From: Zasmidium citrigriseum
Lineage: Eukaryota > Ascomycota > Dothideomycetes > Mycosphaerellales > Mycosphaerellaceae
Assembly (NCBI GenBank): GCA_002786025.1
Contig: NHNW01000008.1
Coordinates: forward strand, 744,001-808,000
DNA length: 64,000 bases
Direction of reading: 5' to 3'
Position numbers and translations under genes: made by a program. Each line of letters begins with the position of its first letter. Positions within the stretch are counted from its first letter, which is position 1. Positions 1-11,859 of the stretch are shown one piece after another. The notes below the pieces were generated by a model. The model was not told the origin of the DNA. It searched no databases and was given only the letters and a program-made list of their open reading frames with translations.

Positions 1-878
1 GACTAGTGGCTAGGGTTTCGGCTTGGGAGTTGGCGGTGATGGTATGTTTGGTGGGCGGTGATTGTGGAAAACTTCGGCATGTTGTAGTTTTGGAATCAGG
101 ATGATGAGACCGTTGCCTTTGATCGGAAAGGTGACTTTTCGGAGCCGTAATGCTGTGAAGACGTGGCTGTGACGTCCGAGTCTGGCATATGCCGAAGAGA
201 TAGGTGTTGTATTCCATGTCGCAGAAGAAGATCAAAGAGTTGGGAAGACGTGGAATGGTAACAGACTTCCTTCAAGAATAGATCCTCCCGCATCGCTGAT
301 GAAGCATGTGACATGTCGTGTGTTCCCGCAGGTATTTACATTCTCATGTGTTGGTATCGTGGAGAGCCTGAAGTCATGTATTTGAATCCTTCCTGTCCCG
401 TGCCATGCATGTTTCGGACGGAATTACTGCGCTTGAACGGTTCGTGGTGCGCCTCTTAATCTTGAGAATGTGATGTCCTGCGTCGCATGCATCTGCATGT
501 TGGTGGGCTGTACAGTTCTTCGTCGTAGAGACCGGTCACCGGTTCTTGAATGATTCCTGAGAGTAGTCAGTAGTGATTTTGTGGCGCTCGACGGCAGCGG
601 GCCAGAGGTGGTGAATTGCGAGAACGGGTGGTATGTGCTGTGCTGTACAAGGCAAGAGCGTGTAATCTCTCGCGAAAGGATCGTTAAGCATACAGTCAGG
701 GTACCGTCATCCTCGTATCCTGACACATTTTCCATCTTCCTCTTTCTTCCCCCACGACTTCGTTCGGGGTGTCACACAAACGCCGTGCTAGGGCTCACGG
801 CAAAGGCCCCCTCCCCCTCGACTGTGTCACGCTGACAGCAGCCTTACCTGCTGACCACAACCTCCCCCAACCCCCAGC
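1..878. other. Intergenic, downstream of YVH1
   Basis: No gene can be supported here. Only short open frames are present on both strands, and none has a recognisable motif or a good splice partner. The right end probably holds the 3' untranslated region of the YVH1 gene on the minus strand. Confidence 0.5.
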
Positions 879-2210
879 CTATAGATTCTGCCGCCCGGGT
901 CCCGGTCTGCTGCTGGCTGCTGACGGTGGCACCCGGATGCCCATAGCCGCGCCGCTTTCCTGTTGCGCCGCTCTTGACTTTGCTTCATCAATCCTTCCCT
1001 TCGCCAGGCTAATGCCAGGTACAACCCAGTCGCCGCAGCTACATTGCATGCCTTGCCAAGCGTACTTTCCAACATTCGTCTTACACTTCGGGCATTCGAG
1101 CCGTCCATCCAGCTTCCCTTGCTCGAGCTCTGGTCTCATCCAGGAGAGTGGGTCTAGGAAGTAGTGCGCACATGCCGATGATGTTCGTTTTGGCGAGGTT
1201 TCACTGCCCTCTTGGCGAGGTTGGTGGTTGACGAGATACTGTGAGGTTGCGAGAGTCCGTCTGTCCTGGTTTTAGTACAACGTCACAAGGTTGCGTCGTG
1301 TTCCTTCTCACCTGCATTTCCGACATCGAAGATCAAACTCGGCGACACCAGAGCCCTGGGAATGCTCGTCCTCGAATCTGATCTTGTCCGCTTCGGGTGG
1401 CTGGCCGCATGCGCGACTGAGCTTTACTTCTTGGAGATATAGCCATCTTTGGTAGGCGGGTACTTGATCGAGATCGTCTGGTGCGCCCATCTCGTGCCAG
1501 AGATTGAGTTGATCCATGAAGCCATCGTTTGGTTCGGCGAGCGGCCTGTTGACCCGTATCCTCTCCAATGCTTCAACAGGGCTGATGCCGTAGCGGTGGA
1601 TCAGGTAAGCGCAGACGCAAGTCGCGGAGCGCGACTTGCCCATGGCACTATCAAGTCAGCAGTTGGTGTCAATTCCATTTCGAAGAAAGCGGGGTTGGAC
1701 ATGTCATGTCCGAGATGCTCCAGAAAGAGGATGTGGTTGAGTAAGAAAGTTGTATCAACACCATGTGACGTGCATGTGGCTTCGCGCCTGCCATCTTGGG
1801 TCGTTCAATGTGGAGGAAGGAAGGAGGGAAAAGAGATGCCTGCGAAAGTCGGAATCGCACTCACCAATGAACAAACACTCCGCCGCCTGCATTGAGTCCC
1901 TCCTGGATGAACTTGACGCATTCGGGAAAGGACTGAAGAAGATTTTCGTCATCGACATCGTCGACCTCTACAACCTTGTGGGCGTAGCCTTCAAACAGGT
2001 TCTCGTCCAGCGGCAGTCTCAAGACGGACAGGACATGGGTGATGCCAGCGGCCTGGATCGCTTCTTTGCGGCGTAGGGTGAACAGTCTACCAGCGATCAG
2101 AGTCTAGAAGTGGCGAGAGGGCGTGATGGCTGCATGAAGCAGAAGTTTCGCACGACGAACCCGCCAATGTACAATTCGTCATCGCCCTGAACTCTGTCGA
2201 GGATGGCCAT
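879..2210 (-). CDS. YVH1: Dual-specificity phosphatase Yvh1 (329 aa, 4 exons)
   Basis: Yvh1-type dual-specificity protein phosphatase. In yeast the family helps late 60S ribosome maturation by releasing Mrt4. Exons on the minus strand are 2210-2161, 2086-1865, 1647-1312 and 1260-879; phases agree and sum to 330 codons. The N-terminus has the family start MAILDRVQGDDELYIGG. The catalytic P-loop HCAMGKSRSAT places Cys91 and Arg97, and the Cys codon itself is split TG|T by the second intron. The C-terminal zinc-binding region shows CRKC (end of exon 3), then CPKC and CSCGDWVVP, the trademark of Yvh1 rather than other DSPs. The 217-bp second intron is long for this genome. Start chosen because the first ATG gives the conserved N-terminus. 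Product call is firm; the first intron (74 bp, donor GTTCGT) is the least certain junction. Confidence 0.9.
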
Positions 2211-4440
2211 CTCTCGAGCAAAGTCGCAGGCGGATAAACCGGCCGTGGGTGGGTGTTCTCTTGGTTGGCGATGGTGGATGATGGACAGCCGTCGTCACAT
2301 GAGACGCAGCGTCCAGGTTGTGCAGAGCGACCAGGGCTTCGGCAGAAATCGAGCGGCACCGTGCCAAGCATAGGTTCAGCCTTATGGAGACGACTCCCAT
2401 GAGCTTATTTCGCTGCTCCGCGGCTCGCCCGTGCCGTGCTTCTGCGGGCGTCTGCAAGGCCTCCCTCTCATCATCACCATGGGCGCACAGCGTCGAGCAT
2501 GGCCAAACGACTTCCTGCGGGGCGACAGAGCTCGACCGTCGCTGGCACAGCAGCAAAAGAAACCAGACGAGAATAGCAGCGCAACGCCTCAGGCCGTGGA
2601 GAAGTTGTACAAGAGATTTGCCCCTTACATGGAGCCAGATGTGCATCGGCGGATGCCGCAGTGCGTCGAGCTGCAGCTAGCACCAGCTCATCAGTTTGAG
2701 AGTGTCTCGGAAGCGCTGCTGCATGCTGGCACTGCGAGGCGGGGGTCGAGACTGTTGCCGCTAGAGCAGTCTTTGCAAGCGACCAGCACTCGCCCACCCA
2801 TCATACTGCTCAAGATACAGTAGCGTTGTATCAGATTGATGCACACCCTCAACAACGCTGCTCTCACACTTCGGCGCAAATAAAGCCGACGTCCAAGTAT
2901 TTCAAAGTCACTTTCACGGGGCAGAGTCTAAGCACTGCACTTATGTCAGCGCATTCAGCCTATGGAAATCAGAGTTCATCCCGTTGGCCGCGCTACTTCC
3001 TGGAAGGAATTGTGTTTGCTGTTCCCAGCAAAGCGCCTCCACACGACAAGACGACGATGCAACTGCTGGGAGGGGTGGTATCAACACGAGCGATCCCTGA
3101 CAGCCCTAGCAAACGCTACTTCAGCATCGTGGGGTGATTGATGAGGAATTGTTGCCGCTGTGCATGAGGCTCAAATGTGCGGTCTGCGGTGAGCTGTCGG
3201 CAGCAGCATGGGCTGCATCTGCTACGTTACACAGTGCGGTCCCGCTCGATCTACGGACTCTCCAGCAACGTGCGCCCGATTGCCGCTAGTCGCTGTAGGG
3301 AGAGGACGTGCAGAGCGAAGAAGCTCGTACCCTTGGAAGATGAGACTTCCGTCCTGCGGCACGCCGTGCGGCCAGACGAGTTTCGTCGTCCCACGCCATG
3401 CGGTATACCAGCAGCACGATTTAGGTCAGCTGGCAGGCAGGTGAGACTGGGCCTGGGAGCTCGAGACGAGCGCGGGCACGACGGGCGTATTCGGGGTGGT
3501 GATACAGACTATACGTGAGCAGCTAGCAGACAGCAGACGCTCTAAACCTACTATAGCCACCCACCTGCCTACCCTCGACAGGTGCCGCAGCGGGCCGGGA
3601 GCGCAGGGCGGATTGGTGGACAGCGCACGGGGCATGCAGCCTATCTGCACGGCTGCTCATCGTCCAAGGGTGTCGCTGTTGACGTCCTGCGCGGGCGTGC
3701 GATTTGATTGTGTCGTCGGGCCTGGCGTGCATCTGGCGTGTGGCTGTGCTCGCAGAGAGCAGCGGCAGCTCTCCACCAAACGCACTGCAGGCTGGCAGGC
3801 CTCGTCCTCCTTGACGCTGGACGCTGGAAATACACCGCTGACCACTGACCGCTGAGCCGCCACGACCCTCCACCCATCCTGTCCTACTGTCCTATCCTCT
3901 ACTCCACCCGATCCCTCGTCTCGTCGCCCGCTGCATCCTCCCTTCTCGCGCATGGCCAGTCTTGGTAGGGCTGATGAGCGAATCCCGCCGCACCGCGACC
4001 TCGTCCTACCCACACACCAGCATACCTGTGCTTCTGCTCCCGCCCTTTCTGCTCGCATGACCTGCGCGCCGGCCTCCCAGCTTACCTCGCCTACTGTCCG
4101 CCCACGCTGCCATTGAGGCGCGACTCATCGATTGATTCGGTGCACCTGTCTGTGCCCGTTTTGCCTGGCCCGCCTCCGCTGTACCATCTTGCGCTGCCTC
4201 GCACCTGCAGGTCTGCCGTGTGCTGCTTGCCATAAGCGCTCGACCTCCCGCCGCTCGCCACGCTGGGCGCTGGTGGCAACCCCATCGAACCTCCAATCCG
4301 TCTTCTGCGCTGCCTGGCGTCCCGTATTGCGTCTCTGCGCTTGCCGGAGCGCGAGTGGAGCCCCGTGTTCCTCGAATGCCATTGCGTGTCGCATATGACG
4401 GCGCAGCTAGCAGCCTGACAGCGTGTGCGAACCATCAGTC
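2211..4440. other. Long intergenic and upstream region of the C2H2 regulator
   Basis: About 2.2 kb without a supportable gene. Open frames on both strands overlap each other (for example + strand 2431-2823) but lack motifs and convincing splice sites. From about 3850 the plus strand is rich in C and T tracts, typical of a fungal promoter and leader, so much of this probably regulates the zinc-finger gene starting at 4441. Confidence 0.4.
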
Positions 4441-7171
4441 ATGTCAGGCACGCCGTCCATCACCATCTCCCACCACCGTCCGCCGCGATATCCCGACTTC
4501 CCCATCGCTCATCCGCCCCCAGCGGCGCCAATGGCCATCCCGAGAGCACCAGAGGCGATACCGCCACCACTGCCACCACCCAACTTCATTCCAGAGCTCG
4601 CCCAAGGCCACGATCCGGGTTGGCAGTGGGGCAACGATCCGAATGGCGACTTCGGGAGGCCCGCTTCTGTGAAACCCGGAAGCAGTCTCTTGGGTGGAGC
4701 AATGCTCAGGAGCTTCAGGCAGGAGAAAGAGCAGGACCATGTTCCATATCAGAGCGTTGACGATGCACGACGGGGCAGCTCTATTTCGACCGTCACCGTC
4801 ACTCGTGATCACGAGACACCCGAGGGCATGTTGACTCCGAACGAGGAGGATGGCAGCCTTTCACGGCCTCCGTCAAATTACAGGTACGTCGTTTCCATCT
4901 TTCACTCTACACATAACCATGTGTAACGAAAGAGACCCTTTGTTGCACCATTCCAGCACCGCCTTGACCAAGGACGCACCTGCACTACGACGTTCGATTA
5001 TCCTATAACAATCTTGGTTGATCTGAGTCGCTACCGCCTCATCGATACTGGCCCTCGAACGGCTGTACCACACACTTCGCCGTTCCCTCCTGAGGCACGA
5101 GTATCGCATTTACCCAGCTGTGTGCCACTTTGTCCGACATAGGCTTGATCGACGCTTAAAGCAAAGCAAAATGGAGCGAAGAGCCTCCTCAGAGCTGCGG
5201 TCGTCCGGATCACCATGCCCGGTTAGCATGCAGTGCCTACCCGAAAGCTGAGCCTGATCGATTCTTACAAACGAATCAAATGGATTACGCTTGCTGGAAC
5301 TAAAACCGGGCACTATGGAATCCTGCGGTCTCCATCTAGCTACTTGTACCCGGCCCTGCAACAACATACAGTCGTGTTTCCTTGTAGCCGATCGTAATGC
5401 GCGATGCTAACAACACCTGACAGACTGCACGGCGAGAAGCAGCTCGAACAGCGCACACTGGAAGAATCGTCCAACACCTACGACAAGCAACTGCTCAGCC
5501 GCATCGGAGGCCCAAATGGCGGACTCGGAACGCCCAAGCGAACATCGATTTCGTATGGAGCATCGAGCGTGCAAGAGACCGCGCAACTGGCGCACGCAGA
5601 AGCTGAGCGCCGCAGTGCTCAACAACTGCGGCCGTTGTCGATGCCTGAACGACATGGACGGCAAACTTCGCTCGACTCGCCCGCTAGCTCGCGCTGGCCC
5701 TCTTCTGGTGCCGTTTCTCCAGGATTCACTGGCCTGAACCTGTGGCCGGAGCACGGACCCCCGCCCGACCACAGCCGCAGCTTCAGCCAGAGCGCGAGCG
5801 CCCACAGCTCGCACCCGCAAACGCGGCACGGCAGTCTGACCTTCGACGACAGCATCTCGCAGCGCGGCAGCTACGACCACTCGATCTTTGTGCACGAGGA
5901 CCTGATGGAAGACGGCCCCATGAGTAATCTCAACCTGCACGACCGGAGCCCTGGTTCGTCCGAGGACTTCCAGCTGAACGCCCGCGCCGGCACCAAGCGC
6001 CGTGCCTCTTCACCGCCACGCGACCCATCACGAGAGGAGCGTTCATCAGTCAGCAGTACCTCCGGCCACAGCGAAATCTATCACAGGCGTTCCGTGCAGC
6101 AGCTGCCCAGCAGAGGCTCGCCCGTGTCGCGCTTCCACCCCAATCACTCGTCGCTGTCGTCAGCCTCATCGTTCGGCCCGCGACAGAACTCCTTGGGCTC
6201 TTCCCTCGGCGTCGCCAGCATTCCCAGCAGTGCCACCAGCTACGAATCAGGTGGTCGTCTGTCCCCCTGCGCCCTGTCTCCTGCCTTTGATCCACATCCG
6301 GATGCTCGCATGGCTAGTGCCAAGTCATTAGATCCGAACCCTGCATCAGCCAGTCAACACCAGCGGACGCACTCACAAAGCACTCAAGGCGGTGCGCACA
6401 GGACACCTACCGGCAGTGCCTCCCACTCCCGGACCAGCAGCGTCTCCCAGCTGCAAAGCGTCTACATCTGCGAATGCTGTCCGAAGAAGCCGAAGAAGTT
6501 CGACAACGAAGAAGAGCTGAGGTAAGCAATCTATCTGCGTCACCGGTGTCTGCTGTCTGCCTCACATCAGCACTTGATGGCGCAATGCAGCATGAATGCC
6601 TGATGCCGAATCCACTCAGAACTAGCAATAACTAACGCTCGCTAGGCTGCACGAGTCGGAGAAACAGTACACATGTGCTTACTGTCCAAACCGGTTCAAG
6701 AACAAGAACGAAGCCGAGCGACACCAGAACTCACTGCATCTTCGGCGGCAGTCCTGGAGCTGTGCGGCGCTGGCGGGAGTCGAAGCGGCCTTCCACGGGT
6801 CATTATCCGGGAACGGGACCGATGTCTGTGGCTATTGCGGTGAAGAGTTCCCAAATCCACCTCAGTGGGACGTCAGAGCGGAGCACCTCAACCATGTCCA
6901 CAAGTTTGGCGAGTGCAACCAGGCCAAGAAATTCTTCAGAGCGGATCACTTCCGACAGCATCTCAAACACTCACACGCCGGCACGAGTGGCAAGTGGACC
7001 AACATGCTTGAGATTGCATGCATGAAAGACGAGCCTTTGCCGGAAAAGCGTGCCAACCATGCAGCGAGCTCGGCGCCAGGAGGCCAGGCACCGCCAGCTC
7101 TCATGGTATCCACTACAGGACTCTCAGATCCTCAACAGGCAGGTGGTGGTGGATTCGGAGACGCGAGTTAA
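4441..7171 (+). CDS. C2H2 zinc-finger transcription factor (688 aa, 3 exons)
   Basis: Putative nuclear DNA-binding regulator. Exons are 4441-4883, 5424-6521 and 6646-7171; the phases agree and give 689 codons. The first ~490 residues are low-complexity, rich in Pro, Ser and His, as in fungal activation regions. From about residue 490 come Cys/His elements: CECCPKKPKKF, then a clear C2H2 finger CAYC..F..H....H, then CGYCGEEF with HLNHVHKFGEC, and HFRQHLKHSHA followed by GTSGKWTNMLE, a tail I associate with a family of ascomycete C2H2 proteins. Start at 4441 (MSGTPSIT) is the first in-frame ATG; upstream in-frame codons are non-ATG. Oddity: intron 1 is 540 bp, roughly ten times the local norm, though both borders (AG|GTACGT and CTGACAG|) are good. 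Targets are unknown. Confidence 0.85.
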
Positions 7172-10100
7172 CATGTATACATGACCGGGCCATGTTCAGA
7201 GCACTTTGATTGTTACACTTATTATGCATTTGCCGGGTGGAAGACCTATCTACCATAACGCGAGGCACTGCATTGCATAGCTGATCGGCACGGCCCTGCC
7301 TCCACAGGAAGGAGGCATTGGAAGCTGGCCATCGTTACGACTTTATGACAGCATTTACTTCAATCGGGGGGACGAAAAGCATTGTACGCTCTTGCGATGC
7401 ATCTGATGGCGTTCTGCATGGGAAGACCCCACGAGCATGGATTGCTCTTTTTCGGATTAGACTAGGCGGCGTGCTCATCGCATGCATGATACACCAATCC
7501 CAGCCGTTTCGCTGGGAGTTGCTCATTGTGCCCGAAACCGTTACGGCGCAGCATTAATCCACATCTTCACGAAGGAAATTCGGGTCAGGCCAGACACCAA
7601 CCCGCGGCTAATGCAGCTGCTTCTGCGAGCGACGCTCTGGCCTCGTCCAGCCTTATGGCTCTCGTTGGCCGAGCTTGAAGTGAGTTCATGAAGCTCCAGT
7701 GCCCTGTCTCGACAGCAACTTCATCGTTGTTTTCTGGGCTGGATGATGTTCATCCGAAGATCCGATCTTGGCGATGTCAGTTGACGGCCTTCTGGAACAG
7801 CATATCGGATCTTCAGCCACAGGCCCCCCACCATCAACAAGCAGAACAAGAGCTGTCGCGCCGCGGAGGATCAATGGCATGGTCAAGATCAGCACTTGGT
7901 CGTCAGCGGGTCGTGGGCTGGATGTGACTTGGCCAGCACGATTCCCCAAAACGACGACCTACATACCGCGGCCGCGTCCGCATCGTTATCACCGGAAATG
8001 ACAGCAAGCTTTTGCCTCTTGCTGCGCATGATGATGAGGAGGCCTCTTTCGCAGTGCATGGAAGCACGGATACACACAACCCATACTTAGGGCTGACACA
8101 TGTGATCCGGCTCCACCAATGGCAACGGCTGAGTGACCCTCACGGCGCTGCGTTATGTAAGCGCCTAAGGTTGCCCGGGGAGCTGACAAGTCCAACTCTG
8201 CCCGGATGCTGTTGCTGGTGGTCCGCGCTGAAGTGCAAAGGCAACTTCACGTGGCTGGTCTGACAACCCGTCCCCGTCCCGCGCAAGACACGAACTTCTT
8301 CCTGGAGGCTGACGATGAAGTTTGAACAACCAGTCTTACCAGACTTGGCATGTGTCAGATGCCAACAAGAGATAGCCTTCGACGAAGCGAACAACCACGG
8401 CGTAGATCGACCCGGCACGGCATTCCTCCTGCCTCATCACTGTGCAGTTCTCTGTTTTCTACTTTTGTATGCTGGTGAACCTTGAACCTGTGAAGCCGAA
8501 GGATCGAGCTGACAGCCACAACCATTTGTCTGGTGAACAAGCAACTTTGCATTTGCCTACAATCCTACGGCCGCCTGGCGGAATTGTTGAGGCTGCCTGT
8601 ACGAGCTCGACCCTGCGTGAACGGTATCCTTGCTGATTTCTTGCTTGCTTGGACAAGAACATGAATCAAGAAGGTAGCGATCGCACATGGCTCAACGGCT
8701 TGGCATCAAGGGACCGGGATAGGCTGTTCTCTTGGACTGCTCAGTCAGGAAGGAGATGCGAAGGCCGCATCTTCCTGACATTCCATTGTTTCTCGGCCCG
8801 TTCTGTGGGCCGAAAAACGGCATGTCATTGAATGATTCAAGATACCTGCTCTTGCCCGCAATCTCTCCGCTTCGCCTGTAGAGTTTCGTAGGGCTCTACC
8901 TGGAAGCTTCATAACAGTATGGGGAAGGTGGTTGGCTCCGTGGCTATCGCTGCGAGGATCGCAGGAAACAGGACGGTGTCCCTGTTGAGAGGAATCGTTC
9001 CTGATCCGATTACGATCCTTGTTGCTGGGTTCGCATGTGGTTGTGGGACGGTGGGACATGGGAAGAGGTTAGTCAAGTGGAGGAGTCTGAAGAGCGTTGT
9101 GTGGGGATGGAGGGTTGGTTCCTTTGCCTGGAGTGCCACTTCTCCCTTTGCTCGGGAATGGCATGTGAAGACGCCTCTCCCAGTTGATGAAGGTGATCGA
9201 GGGAAGTGGCGCCTCGAAGGGCTCGGTCAACGTCCGACCACGATGGTATCGATCATCAATCCTTCCTCCGCTCTACATTTTCTATCAATGTCTTCATGCA
9301 ACTTCTCCACCTACCCGTCGTCTCCCCAAACCACGTTGAACAGGGATCCCTTGAAGCTTCTCATCTATGTGAATGCATTCCTTTAAGCTTAACGCCTCCG
9401 AAGGGATCGAGGGTTCCTCTCATACGGCTCGTCGGATCGTTGTCGGAGAGTGGTGAGACGGGAGTTTGGGGGCTTGTAATATCAATGACGGGTGCAGGGT
9501 GCTGATCAAGACTTCGTGCGACGATAGGACGACGGCACAACCTTGCCTTGGTGTTGCGAGTCTCGGCGTATGCGATGTTGGTGGGATCAATCGATCAACA
9601 TGGACGCCATGAGACGGCGTTGACTTTGTCGGAGACGCCGAGATGCACAGCTCTGGAATAATGGCCGTGGACGACTTCCGGGAGCGTCAACGAAAGAAGC
9701 AAAGAGCCATCTAGGCGTCATTCTTTGACGAGGGTGGAAAAGTGCTATCGGATCCGAACTAGAGGGTTAGACCAAAAGCAGGTTTGAACAAAGTGGATAC
9801 ATCCGAGACGTTAGGTCTACATGACCAAGCACCACTCGTGATTAGCACTCCCTCGTTACAGATGAAGAAGGGGATGGAAGGGGTCTAAGTGTTGTCTCCA
9901 TGCAACAATGTTCTCGCACTATCGGTTCTTGGAGATCCAACTGGATGGCCCATGGTAATGCTAAAGACCACGTTGGCTAGGCGAATAATCAGGATGATGG
10001 ATATACAGGTTTCGAGACTATGCGAGGGATGAAATACGGAGGAAACGATGAGAAGGTGCTTTACAGTGCTTTTGTGATGTGATATGGTGCACCATGCCCA

Positions 10101-10283
10101 GCAGGACATGGCTTATATATACGTCTCCCCTCCCCAGGGGCCTCTGCCCCCTTGTTTTTGTGTTTTTTGTTTTCTCATGTGTGCACGTCAAAAGCAAGAA
10201 GCAAAAGCGAAAAAGCAAAAGCGAAATCAAATCAAATCAACTCGAGCAAGACGCAAAGAGATGGAAAGCATGAGAAAGACTCC
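7172..10283. other. Gene-poor stretch of about 3.1 kb
   Basis: No coding sequence can be supported. Short frames occur on both strands; the longest (plus 8919-9386) lacks motifs and is matched by equally open frames in other phases. Around 10114-10122 there is a TATATATA element, and 10145-10255 holds low-complexity sequence: a T-rich tract, then repeated AAAGC and AATCA units. Neither transposon ends nor AT-rich decay typical of RIP were seen. Confidence 0.45.
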
Positions 10284-11159
10284 TCACCAGGACTGCACCC
10301 ACATGTTGTTGACGAGGAACTCAAGCGCTTGCTGGATCGCTTCCGGACCAACGACTCTGGCCTCACTGTGACTGAGAGACCAGTGCTCGATCTCGCCTGT
10401 CTCTGAATTCCGCAATGCATGAGCGATGTTGCGCTCCGTCGCATTGTGGAAGACAATTCCAGTGCGGCCATCGGGCATGCTGCACAGGTAGAGGCGCTCA
10501 AGTTTAAGCTGCGTACGCATGGTGTCGATGATCCGATGCCAGGTGCCGTTTCGAACGTGGACGCCGTTAATTGAGAGAGACGTGAGGGAGGCCTTGTGCT
10601 GCGTGAGCAGGTCGCTGAGTCTGTTCGCGGATGCGATGAAGTGGTCAGAGGTCAAAGAGGTCAGTTCAGCCGGTGCTTCGGTCAGGACTTGAAGTAGGGC
10701 GTTCACCACTGGGACCTTCTGCGAGTCCTTGAGCGCGCCGAAGTGCTGGGTGCCCCAGATCTCGACCTCTTTGAGTTCTTTCAAGGGCGACATGAGCTGG
10801 GTGAGCCTCTTGTAGACCTTGTCAGCGTCCAACTGTTCGGCGAGGAAAGAGTGACTACGCCCTTTAGTTCCTCGGGGTGCACGTGGGACGGAGAGAACGA
10901 ACTTGATCTTGGTCACGAGCTGCCTTGGGACGTCCAGTGTCTGCATCATCCTGAGAGTCTGCTCGAGGCCGGGAACCGTGAGGCGAACACGTAGGCACTT
11001 GAAGTTGCGCGCAACGAACTCCTTGTGGGTGTTCTCGGCGAGCTGCTTCGATGTCAGACGAAATGATCCGAGGGATGGTTTGTCAAGAAACTCAGCGATG
11101 CCAAGCGTGATCTCCGGTGGGAGGCCAGGAAGGCCAGCCGGAGCAGTGTCACTCGACAT
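10284..11159 (-). CDS. F-box-like protein A (291 aa)
   Basis: Small F-box-type protein, likely a substrate adaptor of an SCF ubiquitin ligase, although the target is unknown. The N-terminal 60 residues carry the F-box-like pattern LPGLPPEITLGIAEFLDKPS followed by LGSFRLTSKQLAENT. The rest has Leu-rich segments without a named repeat. It is a clear paralogue of the neighbouring gene at 11860-12735: both have RN..xLRVRLTV after the F-box, a VLTQHKA or LLTQHKA segment, and a similar C-terminal block around RNIAHALRNSE and IEHWSLSH. Start MSSDTAP at 11159 was preferred to an upstream in-frame ATG at 11327 because the extension resembles untranslated leader and the TATA-like element lies near 11329-11336. 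No introns. Confidence 0.75.
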   Translation of the reverse strand: MSSDTAPAGLPGLPPEITLGIAEFLDKPSLGSFRLTSKQLAENTHKEFVARNFKCLRVRLTVPGLEQTLRMMQTLDVPRQLVTKIKFVLSVPRAPRGTKGRSHSFLAEQLDADKVYKRLTQLMSPLKELKEVEIWGTQHFGALKDSQKVPVVNALLQVLTEAPAELTSLTSDHFIASANRLSDLLTQHKASLTSLSINGVHVRNGTWHRIIDTMRTQLKLERLYLCSMPDGRTGIVFHNATERNIAHALRNSETGEIEHWSLSHSEARVVGPEAIQQALEFLVNNMWVQSW

Positions 11160-11328
11160 GGCGGTGTTGGTTGGTGTGTTTGTCGAAGGTCGTTGATTTT
11201 GGGTAAGCAGGTCGTCTGCTTGTGCGTTGTGGGTGCTTGTTGGTACGAAGTTGTGTGAAGGTTTGGAGGTGTTCGGTAAGTAAAGAGGTGTAAGGGGTGA
11301 GGAGCCAAATCCATGACCAGTGCGGCCC

Positions 11329-11336
11329 ATATATAC
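11329..11336 (-). promoter_or_regulatory. TATA-like element upstream of F-box gene A
   Basis: TATATAT-type element read on the minus strand, about 170 bp before the ATG at 11159. The position is plausible for a core promoter with a leader of about 100-140 nt. Seen by eye only. Confidence 0.3.
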
Positions 11337-11859
11337 AGTTCGAAGTGCTCCCTGCACAATGGCATTCTTCCGAAGGCAAGGTGTCGTATAGTCGTAACAA
11401 AGAGCAAATGCTGAGTGTCGTCAGCACAACTCAATGCTTTTATCAGCGCCGCTGGAGCCCTGTAACGAGGGGGACAGTGCAAGACAAAGGCAAGACTGTC
11501 TGGCTCTATGGCACTCAGAACGAGACAGTCTTACTTTGAAAAGATTTGTCGCACCAAATGCCGAGACTCGGGCACGGCGCTAGAGGGTCAATGTCTTTCA
11601 GTCAATCTCAGCATGTCAACAACTTGTGCGTTGTTCAAGCCTGAGTTTAGTTAGCGCAATGTCGTTTCAACGGTGAAGGTATCTTTACCAAGGACACAAT
11701 CAGTAGAGACCAGGAAAGGAGAGAGATTCAAGGAAGTAGATGTGAATTGTTTTGCAGTCTGAATATATTTCACTTACCTATGTTCGTCCCCATCAAATGA
11801 AAAAGCTGCAAGATCCATTCAAGAGTGAAGTCAGCAAAGAAGCAAAGAAGGGGTCAGGA
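11337..11859. other. Spacer between the two F-box paralogues
   Basis: About 520 bp of non-coding sequence between F-box gene B (ending at 11860) and the promoter of F-box gene A. It probably contains the upstream control region of gene A and the terminator of gene B. No further motif was recognised. Confidence 0.4.

Noticed and set aside
2431..2823. 130-codon plus frame in the spacer after YVH1
   Set aside because: Some segments look protein-like, but two minus frames are equally open, the codon choice gives no contrast, and no domain or intron support was found.
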